Positions 7,446 through 14,886 are shown, counted from the first letter of the stretch. The stretch: 18,199 nt of DNA from CAZGSV01 sp964528605 (GCA_964528605.1 CAZGSV010000067.1:1-18199), one strand, 5' to 3'. Notes: generated by a model from the sequence alone, not told the origin. Translations and numbers: made by a program.

Positions 7446-7474
7446 ATTATAGGTATGGCTGGGGGGAGGGTCAA
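7446..7474 (-). promoter_or_regulatory. Sigma-70-type promoter for the acyl-reductase/rhomboid/thiE operon
   Basis: Read on the minus strand: TTGACC (7474-7469), a 17-base spacer, and a perfect TATAAT (7451-7446). The predicted start of transcription is near 7439, about 11 bases before the ATG at 7428. The 5' leader would be very short and contains no purine-rich ribosome-binding sequence, so initiation may be leaderless-like. It sits back to back with the pckA promoter. Confidence 0.75.
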
Positions 7475-7531
7475 CGGCACCGGCCCCGGAGGCGCCGGCT
7501 GGGAGGGCCCGCACCCCCCGAGGCGGCCCCC

Positions 7532-7560
7532 TTGCCTTTTGGCGCGGGGTGTGGTATCTA
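7532..7560 (+). promoter_or_regulatory. Extended -10 promoter for the PEP carboxykinase gene
   Basis: TTGCCT (7532-7537), a 17-base spacer, and TATCTA (7555-7560) preceded by TGG (7552-7554), an extended -10 element. Transcription would start near 7567, leaving a leader of about 29 bases that carries the strong ribosome-binding site at 7583-7589. Confidence 0.6.
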
Positions 7561-7582
7561 CACAAGTTCGTGCCGCAGTAGG

Positions 7583-7589
7583 AAGGAGG
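7583..7589 (+). promoter_or_regulatory. Ribosome-binding site that sets the TTG start of pckA
   Basis: AAGGAGG, a full anti-16S match, lies 6 bases before TTG at 7596. The open frame continues upstream to 7455, but that part is Pro/Arg/Gly-rich, lies over the promoter and has no such site. Confidence 0.8.
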
Positions 7590-7595
7590 AACCTG

Positions 7596-9230
7596 TTGCC
7601 ACTGAGCCCCCAGGATGTCCTGAAGGCCGTCGCCGGGCTGTGCGCGCAGCCCAATGTAGAGTCGCTAACCCCCGAGGAACTCAAACGGCGAGCGGAACCC
7701 TTCGGCGCGCGCACTCAGTGGGGCTCCTGCAACTTCGTCTCCGCGGTCAAGAACCGCTCCGCGGGCCTTACCGTGTACATCGGCAGCGAGGCGGTGCGCC
7801 AGCGCGTGCTCAGTGCGCGCCAGCGCGAGATTCTCGACAATTGGCAAGAGACCGTCGCCGCCGTCCTGCGCTACGTGCGCCGCGCGCCCTTGGTCTGTGT
7901 GGAACGCACCATGGGGCAAAACGGCGACTTTCGCCCCCGCTGTGTGCTGACGGTCTCGGTCCACCGACCGGAAATGTGCCGCCTCTCCCACATGGTCTGC
8001 CAGACGCTCTTCGAGGCGCAGCCGGAGGGCAGCCCCGTCCAGCACCTAGTGTACGTCCCCGAGTGGCCCGAGATGCATCGGCAGATGCTCGTTCTCCCCG
8101 AGGTCAACGTCACCTTCGTCCTGGGCAGCGACTACTACGGCGAGGCCAAGAAAGGCTTCCTGCGCATGGCGATGTTGAACGCCAAGCAAAGGGGCATGCT
8201 GGGCCTCCACGCCGGCTCCAAGACCGTGCGCGCGGTGGACATGAGGACCGGCAAGATGCAGGAGATCGCCATGCTCTTCTTCGGGCTCACCGCCACGGGC
8301 AAGACCACCCACTCCTGTCATGACCACGGCCTCAACCTCCCGGGCGAACGCACCGCCATCGCCCAAGACGACGTCGTCTTCCTGAGCCCCGACGGCGCCA
8401 CCCTCGGCACCGAGCGCGGCTTCTACCTGAAGACCGAGGGGCTCGAGCCCAACAGCCAGCCCCTCATCTACCGCGCCGCCACCAGCGCCAACACCATCTT
8501 CGAGAACGTGCTGGTGGACTACCAAGGCAACGTGGACTTCAACGATACCACCCTCACCGGCAACGGCCGCGGCGTCATGCAGCGCGACGACTTCGGCGAG
8601 TACAAGAGCGAGAGCATCAATACCCCCCCCGCGTCCGAGGTGGACCGCTGCCTCTTCGTCTTCATCGTGCGTCGCAATGCTGTGGTCCCCTTGCTGGCCA
8701 AACTCACCCCGGAGCAGTTGGCCGCTGCCTTCATGCTGGGCGAGTCCGTCGAGAGCAGCGGCGGCGACCCCCGGCGCGCCGGCCAGACCATCAACGAAGT
8801 GGGCACCAACCCCTTCATCGTCGGCAGCGAGGTCGCCGAAGGCAACCGCTTCTACGAAATGGTGAAGGCGAACGGAGCCAGCATGGAGGGCTACCTGCTC
8901 AACACCGGCGGCGTGGGGGAGATCGTGCGCGAGCGGCCCGAGGGCGACCGCGAGGTCGTGCGCCCCGCACTCCATCCCTCGGTCAACGAGTCGGCCGCTC
9001 TGCTGCGCGCCGTGCTGCGCAACACCATCGAATGGGAGCGGGAGGCCGACTTCGGTTACCTGGTGCCCGCCAACGAGATAGAGGGCATTGACCTCGCGGC
9101 CTACAACCCGCGGCGCTTCTATTCCGAAGAAGAACGGCAGCGGCTGGTGGACCACACCAAGCGCGACCGACTCGCCTGGCTCGAGCAGTTCCAGAGCCTC
9201 GAGCCCGGCATCGTCGAGTCGGCGAAATAG
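7596..9230 (+). CDS. pckA: Phosphoenolpyruvate carboxykinase, divergent ATP-type
   Basis: The enzyme converts oxaloacetate and ATP to phosphoenolpyruvate, CO2 and ADP, the entry step of gluconeogenesis. With the TTG start the protein is 544 residues, close to the ATP-type family length. Seen motifs are LGSDYYGEAKKGFLRMAM (the YxGExKKG-type metal and substrate lysine block, residues about 177-193), GMLGLHAGS, the P-loop FFGLTATGKTTHS (228-240, G230...GKTT), the kinase-2 block AIAQDDVVF with Asp258-Asp259, then NTIFENVLVDYQGNVDFND. The GKTT and KKG blocks identify the ATP class over the GTP class. The N-terminal half is unlike the textbook enzyme and the usual RNxFIRP segment is not obvious, so it belongs to a divergent branch. 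It is transcribed divergently from the acyl-reductase operon. The stop is followed by 110 bases before the heparinase-like gene. Confidence 0.9.
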   Translation: MPLSPQDVLKAVAGLCAQPNVESLTPEELKRRAEPFGARTQWGSCNFVSAVKNRSAGLTVYIGSEAVRQRVLSARQREILDNWQETVAAVLRYVRRAPLVCVERTMGQNGDFRPRCVLTVSVHRPEMCRLSHMVCQTLFEAQPEGSPVQHLVYVPEWPEMHRQMLVLPEVNVTFVLGSDYYGEAKKGFLRMAMLNAKQRGMLGLHAGSKTVRAVDMRTGKMQEIAMLFFGLTATGKTTHSCHDHGLNLPGERTAIAQDDVVFLSPDGATLGTERGFYLKTEGLEPNSQPLIYRAATSANTIFENVLVDYQGNVDFNDTTLTGNGRGVMQRDDFGEYKSESINTPPASEVDRCLFVFIVRRNAVVPLLAKLTPEQLAAAFMLGESVESSGGDPRRAGQTINEVGTNPFIVGSEVAEGNRFYEMVKANGASMEGYLLNTGGVGEIVRERPEGDREVVRPALHPSVNESAALLRAVLRNTIEWEREADFGYLVPANEIEGIDLAAYNPRRFYSEEERQRLVDHTKRDRLAWLEQFQSLEPGIVESAK

Positions 9231-9340
9231 AAACAACACCCAACAGCCACCCCGGCGACGGATGTGAATCCGGACAGCGTCCCCCCGCTGCGCCTTGAGG
9301 TTGCTTGTCCTGGGGTGCACAAGGGAGGCGGGTCTGTCCG

Positions 9341-12300
9341 ATGACGCTCTCGCTCGCTCGCATGCTGCTCCTGTGCGCCGTTCCCCTCCTACTGGCTACG
9401 CAAGCGGACGCCAAGACTCGTCGCTCCCTCACCAGCGACGAGGAACTTGCCGCCTTGCGTGCGGCCCCCGACAACCCGGCCCTCGTTGAGTCACTGCGGC
9501 AGGCCACCGCTCCTCTGATGGCGATGTCCGACGAGGAACTCTGGGAGTTCATTCCCCCCCCGGACCTGCCGCGCGCCCTCAACGTGCGCTTCGGCTTTGA
9601 CTGCCCCATCCACGGCAAGGAGATCTTCCGCCTCGGCGGCCACTACCCCTGGATCATCTCGCCCGATGCCCCCTTCAAGGTCAAGTGCCCCGTGGGCGGC
9701 GAAGTCTATCCCACCAATGACTTCGAGGCCCACTTCAAGGCCGGCCGCAAGGAGAAACTCGACACCACCCAGCCCTACGTGGACGACGGCTACGGCTGGC
9801 TGGACGCCGAAGGCAACCGCTACTGGTTCGTCGGCTACTACGTCTTCTGGCAGCGCTGGCGCCGCGACGTCATCTCCGGCGTCGCCAACGTCGCTCGCCT
9901 CTACCTGCGCACCGGCGATGCCGCGGTGGGCCACAAAGCGGGGGTGATGCTTGCCCGGCTGGCGCAGATCTACCCCCAGATGGACTACTCCACCCAGGCC
10001 TACCACAACGGCAAGTGGCCCGCCGCCATCCCCGGCAAGATCCTCGACTACATCTGGGAAGTGGGCAACACCGCCACCTTCGCCACTGCCTTCGACGACG
10101 CCTATGACGCGCTCGGGGAGCCGGCCCTGGTCGAGTTCTGTCGCGCCAAGGGCATCGAGAACCCAACTGAGTTCATTCGCGTCAATCTGGTGGAAGAGGG
10201 CGCCCGCGCCATCATGGACGGGAAACTCCACAGCAACATGACCCACCAGGCCACCCTCCTGCACCTAGCGAAGGTGCTGGACAACGAGGACCCGGCCAAA
10301 GGCCTCACCACCCAGCAGATGGTTGACTGGGTGATGTGGGGTGGGGGTGAGATGGGCACCTTGCTCTACAACGGCGTCACCCGCGACGGCGCCGGCTCCG
10401 AAAACACCCCCGGCTACAATGGCATTTGGTGGAGCAGCTTCTACGATCTCGCCGATCAGTTGCGCCCCCTCGGCTACGACCTCTGGGCGGACGGGCGCCT
10501 CAAGAGGATGTCCGACTACTACATTGACGTGACGGTCGCCGGCGACTACGCGCCCAGCATCGGCGACTGCAACGGCAACATTCCGCCGCAGGGCAAAATC
10601 TGGGACGAGGCGAACTTCCGCCGCGCCTTTCGCGAGTACGGCGACGAGCGCTTCGCCAAGGTGCTCATCCGCATGGGCGTGGACCCCAAGGCGCTCTACC
10701 CCGGCATCTCCGACCAAGGGGCCGAGCAACTGCGCGAGCGGGCGAAGGACCTCGGCCTCCGGTCGCGCGACCTCGGGGGCTGGGGAATGTCCATTCTGGA
10801 TGCCGGCTCCGGCGAGCGCGCGCACGCGGTGACCATGTACTACGGGTCGCAGGGCGGCTGGCACGGCCATCTCGACCGCCTCAACATCGAGTACCTCGCG
10901 CGCGGCGTCGCCTTTACGCCGGAGATGGGCTATCCGGCGCACTGGGGCCACAAGGCCGACCTGTGGACGCGCGGCTCGCCCTCGCACAACATCGTGATGG
11001 TCAACGGCGAGCCTCAGCACGGCAAGCCGGCCGGCCACCTGAACACCCTCGCCGAGTCGCCCACCTTCAGGCTCATGGACGCCTCCGCGGAGGTCGTCTA
11101 CCCGGAGATGGTCTCACAGTATCGCCGCGCGGTGGCCATGGTGGAGGCCGGCGACGGCGACGCCTACCTACTGGACGTCTTTCGCGTCAGCGGCGGCGAG
11201 CAGCACGACTACCTCATGCACGGCCTGGGCGATTGCGCGGTGCGGACGCGCGGGATCGTCTTCGGTGAGCCGCGCCCGGGCACTCTGGCCGGCGAAGAAA
11301 TTCCCTTCGGCGCGGAGGACCCTGACAACGGTTTCCAGTACCTTTCGTCGCCCCGTTTCGCCGAACTGCGCGGTGGCTTCGCGGTAGGCTGGGGCAAGCG
11401 GGGGGGGCCGGCTCTCTGGTTCCACGCTCTGGAGGGCACGGCCCAGCAGGCGATCGTCTGCGATGCCGAACCCGAGATTAGGGAGGGCAACTACCGCACC
11501 ATTCAGTACCTCGTTCTGCGCAATCGCGGTGAAGACCTCACCAGTGCCTTCGCCGGCGTGCTCGAGCCGGTGCACGGAAAGCGCACGTTGCGCAGTGTCA
11601 GCCGCTTGCAGCCGTTGGAGGCGCCGGAGGGCGCGGTCGCGGTTCGCGTTCGCCTGGCTGACCGCACGGACGTGCTCGTCAGCAATCCGCAGCCGGACCA
11701 GCAGATGCGGCTCCCTCGCGGCATCACCGCAGCCGCCGAGTTCGCGGCTTTCGCCGAGGACGAGGGAGGGCTGCGCGCCGCGACGCTGGTCAACGGTTCC
11801 TTGCTGGCCACTAGGGAGTGGTCCGTGGAATCCTCGGGGCCGGTTGTCGCCCGGATTCTGGAGATCAACCACAAGGGGAACACGCTCGTGATTGACCGGC
11901 CCATAGCCCGGCCGGAGAGCATGGTCGGCCAGGTGCTCGTAGCGTGGGAGGGCAGCCACTCGACCAGTTACACCATCAAGGGCATCGCTGCGCATCCGCG
12001 CGGCGCGCTGATAAGCCTCGGGGACGTTGCTCCGCTCGAGGGCAAGGGCCAGGTGGTGGCCGCAGACGAGAAAGGGCGCACGCTGAAGGCCACCATGCGG
12101 CTGGGAGGCTACGGCATCCACTTCGCCGGTATGCCCCTCGTCGGGCGCGCGCTGCTCAACGAGGCCAAGACCGCCTACTTCCCCATCCTTGGCCTCGATG
12201 AGGACACGTTCACACTAGGCGGCGCGGAACCTTTGTCCGCCTTCACTGACGCCGATGGCGACGGCCGAACGATGTTCTGGGTCGCGGATCTATGGCCCGG

Positions 12301-12499
12301 AATGCAGGTGCGGCTGCCGGGCATCGTCTGGGTCGAGCGGGAGGCTGAGATTCTGCGCGCCTTTAGCACGGTGCCGGCCACGCTCCGCCTGCCCGCCACC
12401 GGCGCGCCCTCTCACTTCGAGCAAGTCGTCGCACCCGGCCACACCCGCTCCCTCTCCGCCATCCGCAAGGGCGACTCCCTCCTTCTAACCCTCCCCTAG
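9341..12499 (+). CDS. Secreted heparinase II/III-like protein (putative polysaccharide lyase)
   Basis: A 1052-residue protein with a signal peptide (MTLSLARMLLLCAVPLLLATQADA). Residues about 85-125 hold FDCPIHGKE and KCPVGGEVYPTND, paired Cys/Gly motifs typical of this group. An alpha-helical toroid follows, with SNMTHQATLLHLAKV (about 298-312; His302), DGAGSENTPGYNGIWW, and then the heparinase II/III-like beta-sandwich start YYGSQGGWHGHLDRLNIEY (500-518; His508/His510), FTPEMGYP and SPSHNIVMVNG. The last 450 or so residues are beta-rich without a motif I recognise. Homologues cleave acidic polysaccharides such as heparin, heparan sulfate or alginate by beta-elimination; the substrate here is unknown. 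ATG 9341 is preferred, with GGGAGG at 9323-9328 and a longish gap; ATG 9362 would also leave a signal peptide. The opposing hydrolase and the nearby sugar-isomerase gene support a carbohydrate role. Confidence 0.85.
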   Translation: MTLSLARMLLLCAVPLLLATQADAKTRRSLTSDEELAALRAAPDNPALVESLRQATAPLMAMSDEELWEFIPPPDLPRALNVRFGFDCPIHGKEIFRLGGHYPWIISPDAPFKVKCPVGGEVYPTNDFEAHFKAGRKEKLDTTQPYVDDGYGWLDAEGNRYWFVGYYVFWQRWRRDVISGVANVARLYLRTGDAAVGHKAGVMLARLAQIYPQMDYSTQAYHNGKWPAAIPGKILDYIWEVGNTATFATAFDDAYDALGEPALVEFCRAKGIENPTEFIRVNLVEEGARAIMDGKLHSNMTHQATLLHLAKVLDNEDPAKGLTTQQMVDWVMWGGGEMGTLLYNGVTRDGAGSENTPGYNGIWWSSFYDLADQLRPLGYDLWADGRLKRMSDYYIDVTVAGDYAPSIGDCNGNIPPQGKIWDEANFRRAFREYGDERFAKVLIRMGVDPKALYPGISDQGAEQLRERAKDLGLRSRDLGGWGMSILDAGSGERAHAVTMYYGSQGGWHGHLDRLNIEYLARGVAFTPEMGYPAHWGHKADLWTRGSPSHNIVMVNGEPQHGKPAGHLNTLAESPTFRLMDASAEVVYPEMVSQYRRAVAMVEAGDGDAYLLDVFRVSGGEQHDYLMHGLGDCAVRTRGIVFGEPRPGTLAGEEIPFGAEDPDNGFQYLSSPRFAELRGGFAVGWGKRGGPALWFHALEGTAQQAIVCDAEPEIREGNYRTIQYLVLRNRGEDLTSAFAGVLEPVHGKRTLRSVSRLQPLEAPEGAVAVRVRLADRTDVLVSNPQPDQQMRLPRGITAAAEFAAFAEDEGGLRAATLVNGSLLATREWSVESSGPVVARILEINHKGNTLVIDRPIARPESMVGQVLVAWEGSHSTSYTIKGIAAHPRGALISLGDVAPLEGKGQVVAADEKGRTLKATMRLGGYGIHFAGMPLVGRALLNEAKTAYFPILGLDEDTFTLGGAEPLSAFTDADGDGRTMFWVADLWPGMQVRLPGIVWVEREAEILRAFSTVPATLRLPATGAPSHFEQVVAPGHTRSLSAIRKGDSLLLTLP

Positions 12500-12505
12500 G
12501 CAGCC

Positions 12506-12589
12506 AGTTACGCCACATCGGGGACGTACTTAGAAGTGCATAACTCGGAAGTTACGCCACATTGGGGACGTACTTAGAAGTGCGTAATT
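12506..12589. repeat. Two tandem copies of a 40-bp REP-like palindromic repeat
   Basis: Copy 1 spans 12506-12545 and copy 2 spans 12550-12589, separated by CGGA (period 44). They differ at only three positions (C/T, A/G, C/T). Each copy starts with AGTTACGC and ends in GC(A/G)TAA(C/T)T, so its ends are near inverted repeats. Each also contains GGGGACGTACTTAGAAGTGC, with a small internal hairpin (ACT-TAGA-AGT). They lie between the convergent heparinase-like and hydrolase genes and fit the profile of REP elements spread by tyrosine transposases; no transposase is present here. Confidence 0.8.
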
Positions 12590-12607
12590 GAGGGTGGGTT
12601 TGCTGCG

Positions 12608-13486
12608 CTAGGGGGAGTTGAGGTTGGCGGCGAAGAAGGCGCCTAACTCCTGCAGCGTCTCGGCAATAGGCAGGTCGTAGTGGCCCGAGTCGTACCACAC
12701 GATCCGCTTCGGCTCTCGGGCCGCGTTCTGCAGCGCCTCCGCGGACTCGCGCCCGATCACGTCATCGCGCTTGCCGTTGATGAATAGCACCGGCCGCGGC
12801 GCGATCATGCCGACGTAGCGGCACGGCTCCACAATCGCCTCGTTCTCCGCGATGACCTCCGGATCGCCTTCGTTGAAACGGGCGCGCAGGTTCCCCCCTC
12901 CGACCACCAACGTGCTGCACCTGACCCTCTCCTCCACGCCGCAGAACACCGCCCCTATGATGGCCCCCATGCTGAAGCCCAGATAGCCGATGCGGTCGCC
13001 CGCCACTTCCGGCAGCGATTGCAGGTAGTCAACCCCGCGCCGCAGGTCAATCACCGTCTGCACGAAGGCGCGCCTCGACTCCACCGACGCCAGGTTGAAC
13101 AGGTCGTTGGGCAGCCCCTCTCCCGCGCGCTCTCCGTGATTGGCCGCGTCAATCGCCAGCGTCACATATCCCTGGCCGGCGAGCAGCCGCGCCGGCATGT
13201 CAACGTAGTCCACGGTCTTGCTCGCGCCCCAGCCGTGCTGCACCATGACCGCCGGGAAGGGGCCGTCCCCCTTGGGCACCTGCAGAATGGCCGTCACCGT
13301 CTGCCCGCTGACGCTCTGGTAGCGCAAATGGTAGCGCGAGTAGGCGTCCGTTTCCTCCACTAGAGCGCGCTCCGGCGCCAGCGGGCGCTCCGCCTCGTAG
13401 CGGTAGAACGCCAGCGCCGGCACCTGCGCAGCCGCCGGCTCCCCTCCGGCAAGAGACAACCCGACCAGCAAGACTGCTGCCAACAT
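12608..13486 (-). CDS. Secreted alpha/beta hydrolase (acetyl-xylan-esterase / dienelactone-hydrolase-like)
   Basis: A 292-residue protein beginning MLAAVLLVGLSLAGGEPAAAQ, a signal peptide with cleavage after the Ala run. The hydrolase core has the oxyanion HGWG (84-87), AIDAANHGERAG, the nucleophile elbow GFSMG (170-174, Ser172), APRPVLFINGKRDDVI with the acid Asp241 or Asp242, and the catalytic His269 in DSGHYDLP. The full triad is present. ATG 13486 has GGAGGA (13498-13493) exactly 6 bases upstream. An in-frame GTG at 13522 would add an Arg-containing n-region but has a poor ribosome-binding site. The frame stays open to 14434, but that part is antisense to the TIM-barrel gene and is not coding. 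Its position opposite the heparinase-like gene suggests deacetylation of polysaccharide, but the substrate is unproven. Confidence 0.88.
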   Translation of the reverse strand: MLAAVLLVGLSLAGGEPAAAQVPALAFYRYEAERPLAPERALVEETDAYSRYHLRYQSVSGQTVTAILQVPKGDGPFPAVMVQHGWGASKTVDYVDMPARLLAGQGYVTLAIDAANHGERAGEGLPNDLFNLASVESRRAFVQTVIDLRRGVDYLQSLPEVAGDRIGYLGFSMGAIIGAVFCGVEERVRCSTLVVGGGNLRARFNEGDPEVIAENEAIVEPCRYVGMIAPRPVLFINGKRDDVIGRESAEALQNAAREPKRIVWYDSGHYDLPIAETLQELGAFFAANLNSP

Positions 13487-13528
13487 TGCGGTTCCTCCCG
13501 CTGCCGCCGATCTGATTGTCACGCACTC

Positions 13529-13554
13529 TTGCCTGTGGCACACTGCCAGGCCAA
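13529..13554. promoter_or_regulatory. Imperfect inverted repeat between divergent genes (possible operator)
   Basis: TTGCCTGTGGCA, CAC, TGCCAGGCCAA. The inner arms TGGCA/TGCCA are perfect around a 3-base centre and the outer arms match imperfectly. It lies in the 114-base gap between the hydrolase and TIM-barrel starts, where one regulator could control both. Function is inferred from place and symmetry only. Confidence 0.3.
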
Positions 13555-13600
13555 CGGCGGCCAGCGCCGCCAATGTATCCCAAGCCAGGAGGCCTGTGCA

Positions 13601-14455
13601 ATGCGAATCGGCTTTCTTTGCAGTTACACCAAGGAAGACCTCGCCCTTGCGAAGCAGTGCGGCTTTGGCTCCGTGGAACTGATCGTCGGCCACGGCGCCC
13701 CGCTTGATCCCGCCGTCACCAAGAAGGACGCCATTCTCAAGGCCAAGGACGATTTCGCTAAGCGCGGCCTCGAGGTCTCCGCCGTCGGCAACTACCAGAA
13801 CAACCTCTCCCCCAAGCCCGCCGAGCGCGAGCGCAACGCCAAGCACCTCGAGAACTTGCTCCGGCTGTGCGAACTCATGGGCGTCAACACGCTCTGCACC
13901 TTTGCCGGCCGCGACCCCGAGAAGGACATCCCCGACAACATCCCCATGTTCAAGAAGGTCTTCGCGCCGCTGGCGCAAAAGGCCGCCGACAAAGGCCTGC
14001 GTATCGCCTTCGAGAACTGCCCCATGTTTGACTCCTTCCCCTTCCGCGGCATCAACATCGCCTACTGCCCCAAGGCCTGGGACCTGATGTTCGACGCTGT
14101 GCCCACGGACAATCTCGGCCTCGAGTACGACGCCTCGCACCTCATCTGCATGTTGCAGGACTACCTCGAGGTTATCTACCGCTACGGCGAGCGCATCTTC
14201 CACGTGCACGCCAAGGACGCAGAGGTGGTGTGGCGCGAGTGCAAGGTGAACGGCATTCTCGAGCACGGCGCGGTGCGCCATCGCACGCCGGGCATGGGGC
14301 AGGCGGACTGGAAGCAGATCGTCTCCGCGCTGCGCGAGGTGGGCTACAACGGCAACCTTGACATCGAGGGCCGGCACGATCCCATCTACCGCGGCGCCTC
14401 CGAGGCCGAGGGCCTCATCATCGCGCGCAAGCACCTCGAGCAGTTCATAGGGTAA
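13601..14455 (+). CDS. Sugar phosphate isomerase/epimerase-like TIM barrel (AP endonuclease 2 family)
   Basis: A 284-residue protein of the xylose-isomerase-like TIM barrel superfamily, whose members isomerise, epimerise or dehydrate sugars at a divalent metal site. It shows MRIGFLCSYTKEDLALAKQCGF at the N-terminus (positions 1-22), RIAFENCPM with Glu138, LGLEYDASHL with Asp177 and His180, HVHAKD (201-206) and LDIEGRHD with Glu256, which together supply the expected metal ligands. ATG 13601 has AGGAGG at 13587-13592, 8 bases away; the 24-residue upstream extension of the frame lacks family similarity. It has no signal peptide, so it acts in the cytoplasm, unlike the secreted hydrolase it diverges from. 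The exact substrate cannot be read from sequence; inosose or hydroxypyruvate-type substrates are possible for this superfamily. Confidence 0.88.
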   Translation: MRIGFLCSYTKEDLALAKQCGFGSVELIVGHGAPLDPAVTKKDAILKAKDDFAKRGLEVSAVGNYQNNLSPKPAERERNAKHLENLLRLCELMGVNTLCTFAGRDPEKDIPDNIPMFKKVFAPLAQKAADKGLRIAFENCPMFDSFPFRGINIAYCPKAWDLMFDAVPTDNLGLEYDASHLICMLQDYLEVIYRYGERIFHVHAKDAEVVWRECKVNGILEHGAVRHRTPGMGQADWKQIVSALREVGYNGNLDIEGRHDPIYRGASEAEGLIIARKHLEQFIG

Positions 14456-14473
14456 CCTGCCCGTTGATTGCCC

Positions 14474-14519
14474 CGTAGGAGCGGCATTCCTGCCGCGAGC
14501 CGACGCCTGCCGGGCGTCG
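14474..14519 (+). repeat. Bipartite palindromic element, copy 1
   Basis: CGTAGGA leader, then palindrome A (GCGGCA, loop TTCC, TGCCGC; 14481-14496), a 4-base gap, then palindrome B (CGACGCC, loop TGCCG, GGCGTCG; 14501-14519). The leader and palindrome A align column by column with copies 2 and 3. Confidence 0.65.
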
Positions 14520-14553
14520 ATCCGGTTTCGCCGAGCGTGGCCCCGGCGCAGTA

Positions 14554-14596
14554 CGTATGGGCGGAATCCTATTCCGCCCGGCCGGTCACAGACCGG
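14554..14596 (+). repeat. Bipartite palindromic element, copy 2
   Basis: CGTATG leader (14554-14559), palindrome A with 9-bp arms (GGGCGGAAT, loop CCT, ATTCCGCCC; 14559-14579), then palindrome B (CCGGTC, loop ACA, GACCGG; 14582-14596). The stems differ in sequence from the other copies but keep the layout, as expected if the fold is selected. Confidence 0.65.
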
Positions 14597-14626
14597 GAGG
14601 AGCGCCCAGCCGACCTGGCTGCCATC

Positions 14627-14704
14627 CGCCGCCGTTGGCGGCGCGGACGGGATGCTCCTGCGGCCACCGGTGCTGGCCTACGGGGCACAAGTAAGATCCC
14701 GTCC
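14627..14704. repeat. Further inverted repeats in the palindrome array
   Basis: A perfect 7-bp hairpin (CGCCGCC, GTT, GGCGGCG; 14627-14643) is followed by a wide inverted repeat GGACGGGAT (14645-14653) and ATCCCGTCC (14696-14704). In between, CCTACGGGG (14677-14685) is the exact inverse of CCCCGTAGG at 14471-14479, so the segment 14471-14685 is bounded by 9-bp inverted ends. Confidence 0.55.
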
Positions 14705-14769
14705 CTACCTCCTATCGGGTGGAGGGCGCGGTCGTGACAACCACTACGCCCCAGCCTCACGTCTCGTGT

Positions 14770-14829
14770 GCCGCACGCAGTGCGGCGTAGGGGCGGATTC
14801 TTAATCCGCCCGCGACGCGGCGCGCGTCG
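14770..14829 (+). repeat. Bipartite palindromic element, copy 3, with a preceding hairpin
   Basis: A hairpin GCCGCA-CGCAG-TGCGGC (14770-14786) leads into CGTAG and palindrome A (GGGCGGATT, loop CTT, AATCCGCCC; 14791-14811), then palindrome B (CGACGC, loop GGCGC, GCGTCG; 14813-14829). The order leader, A, B is the same as in copies 1 and 2. The 14456-14909 gap holds no credible gene; the short open frames in it are by-products of the palindromes. Confidence 0.65.
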
Positions 14830-14856
14830 GGAGCGGCGCTGTGGCACGCCCAGGGG

Positions 14857-14886
14857 CTGGCAACGAACGGCCCAGGCGAGTACAAT
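14857..14886 (+). promoter_or_regulatory. Possible promoter of the MNT-HEPN operon
   Basis: CTGGCA (14857-14862), an 18-base spacer and TACAAT (14881-14886). Transcription would start near 14893, about 17 bases before ATG 14910, with no ribosome-binding sequence in the short leader. The -10 is good and the -35 is weak. Confidence 0.45.

Noticed and set aside
8046..9320. 424-aa open frame opposite pckA
   Set aside because: Shadow of a GC-rich gene, made of Val/Gly/His/Ala runs with no domain.
9231..9340. Terminator or promoter between pckA and the heparinase-like gene
   Set aside because: No hairpin with a T-run and no acceptable -35/-10 pair was found; only the ribosome-binding sequence GGGAGG is supportable.
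13487..14434. Upstream extension of the alpha/beta hydrolase to a 608-aa protein
   Set aside because: The extension is antisense to the TIM-barrel gene; a strong ribosome-binding site and signal peptide define the start at 13486.
14471..14829. CRISPR array
   Set aside because: The repeats are three unevenly spaced palindromic units with differing stems, with no uniform spacers and no cas genes.
14468..14847. Short open frames on both strands in the palindrome array
   Set aside because: They are translations of palindromic repeats, with no ribosome-binding site or family similarity.
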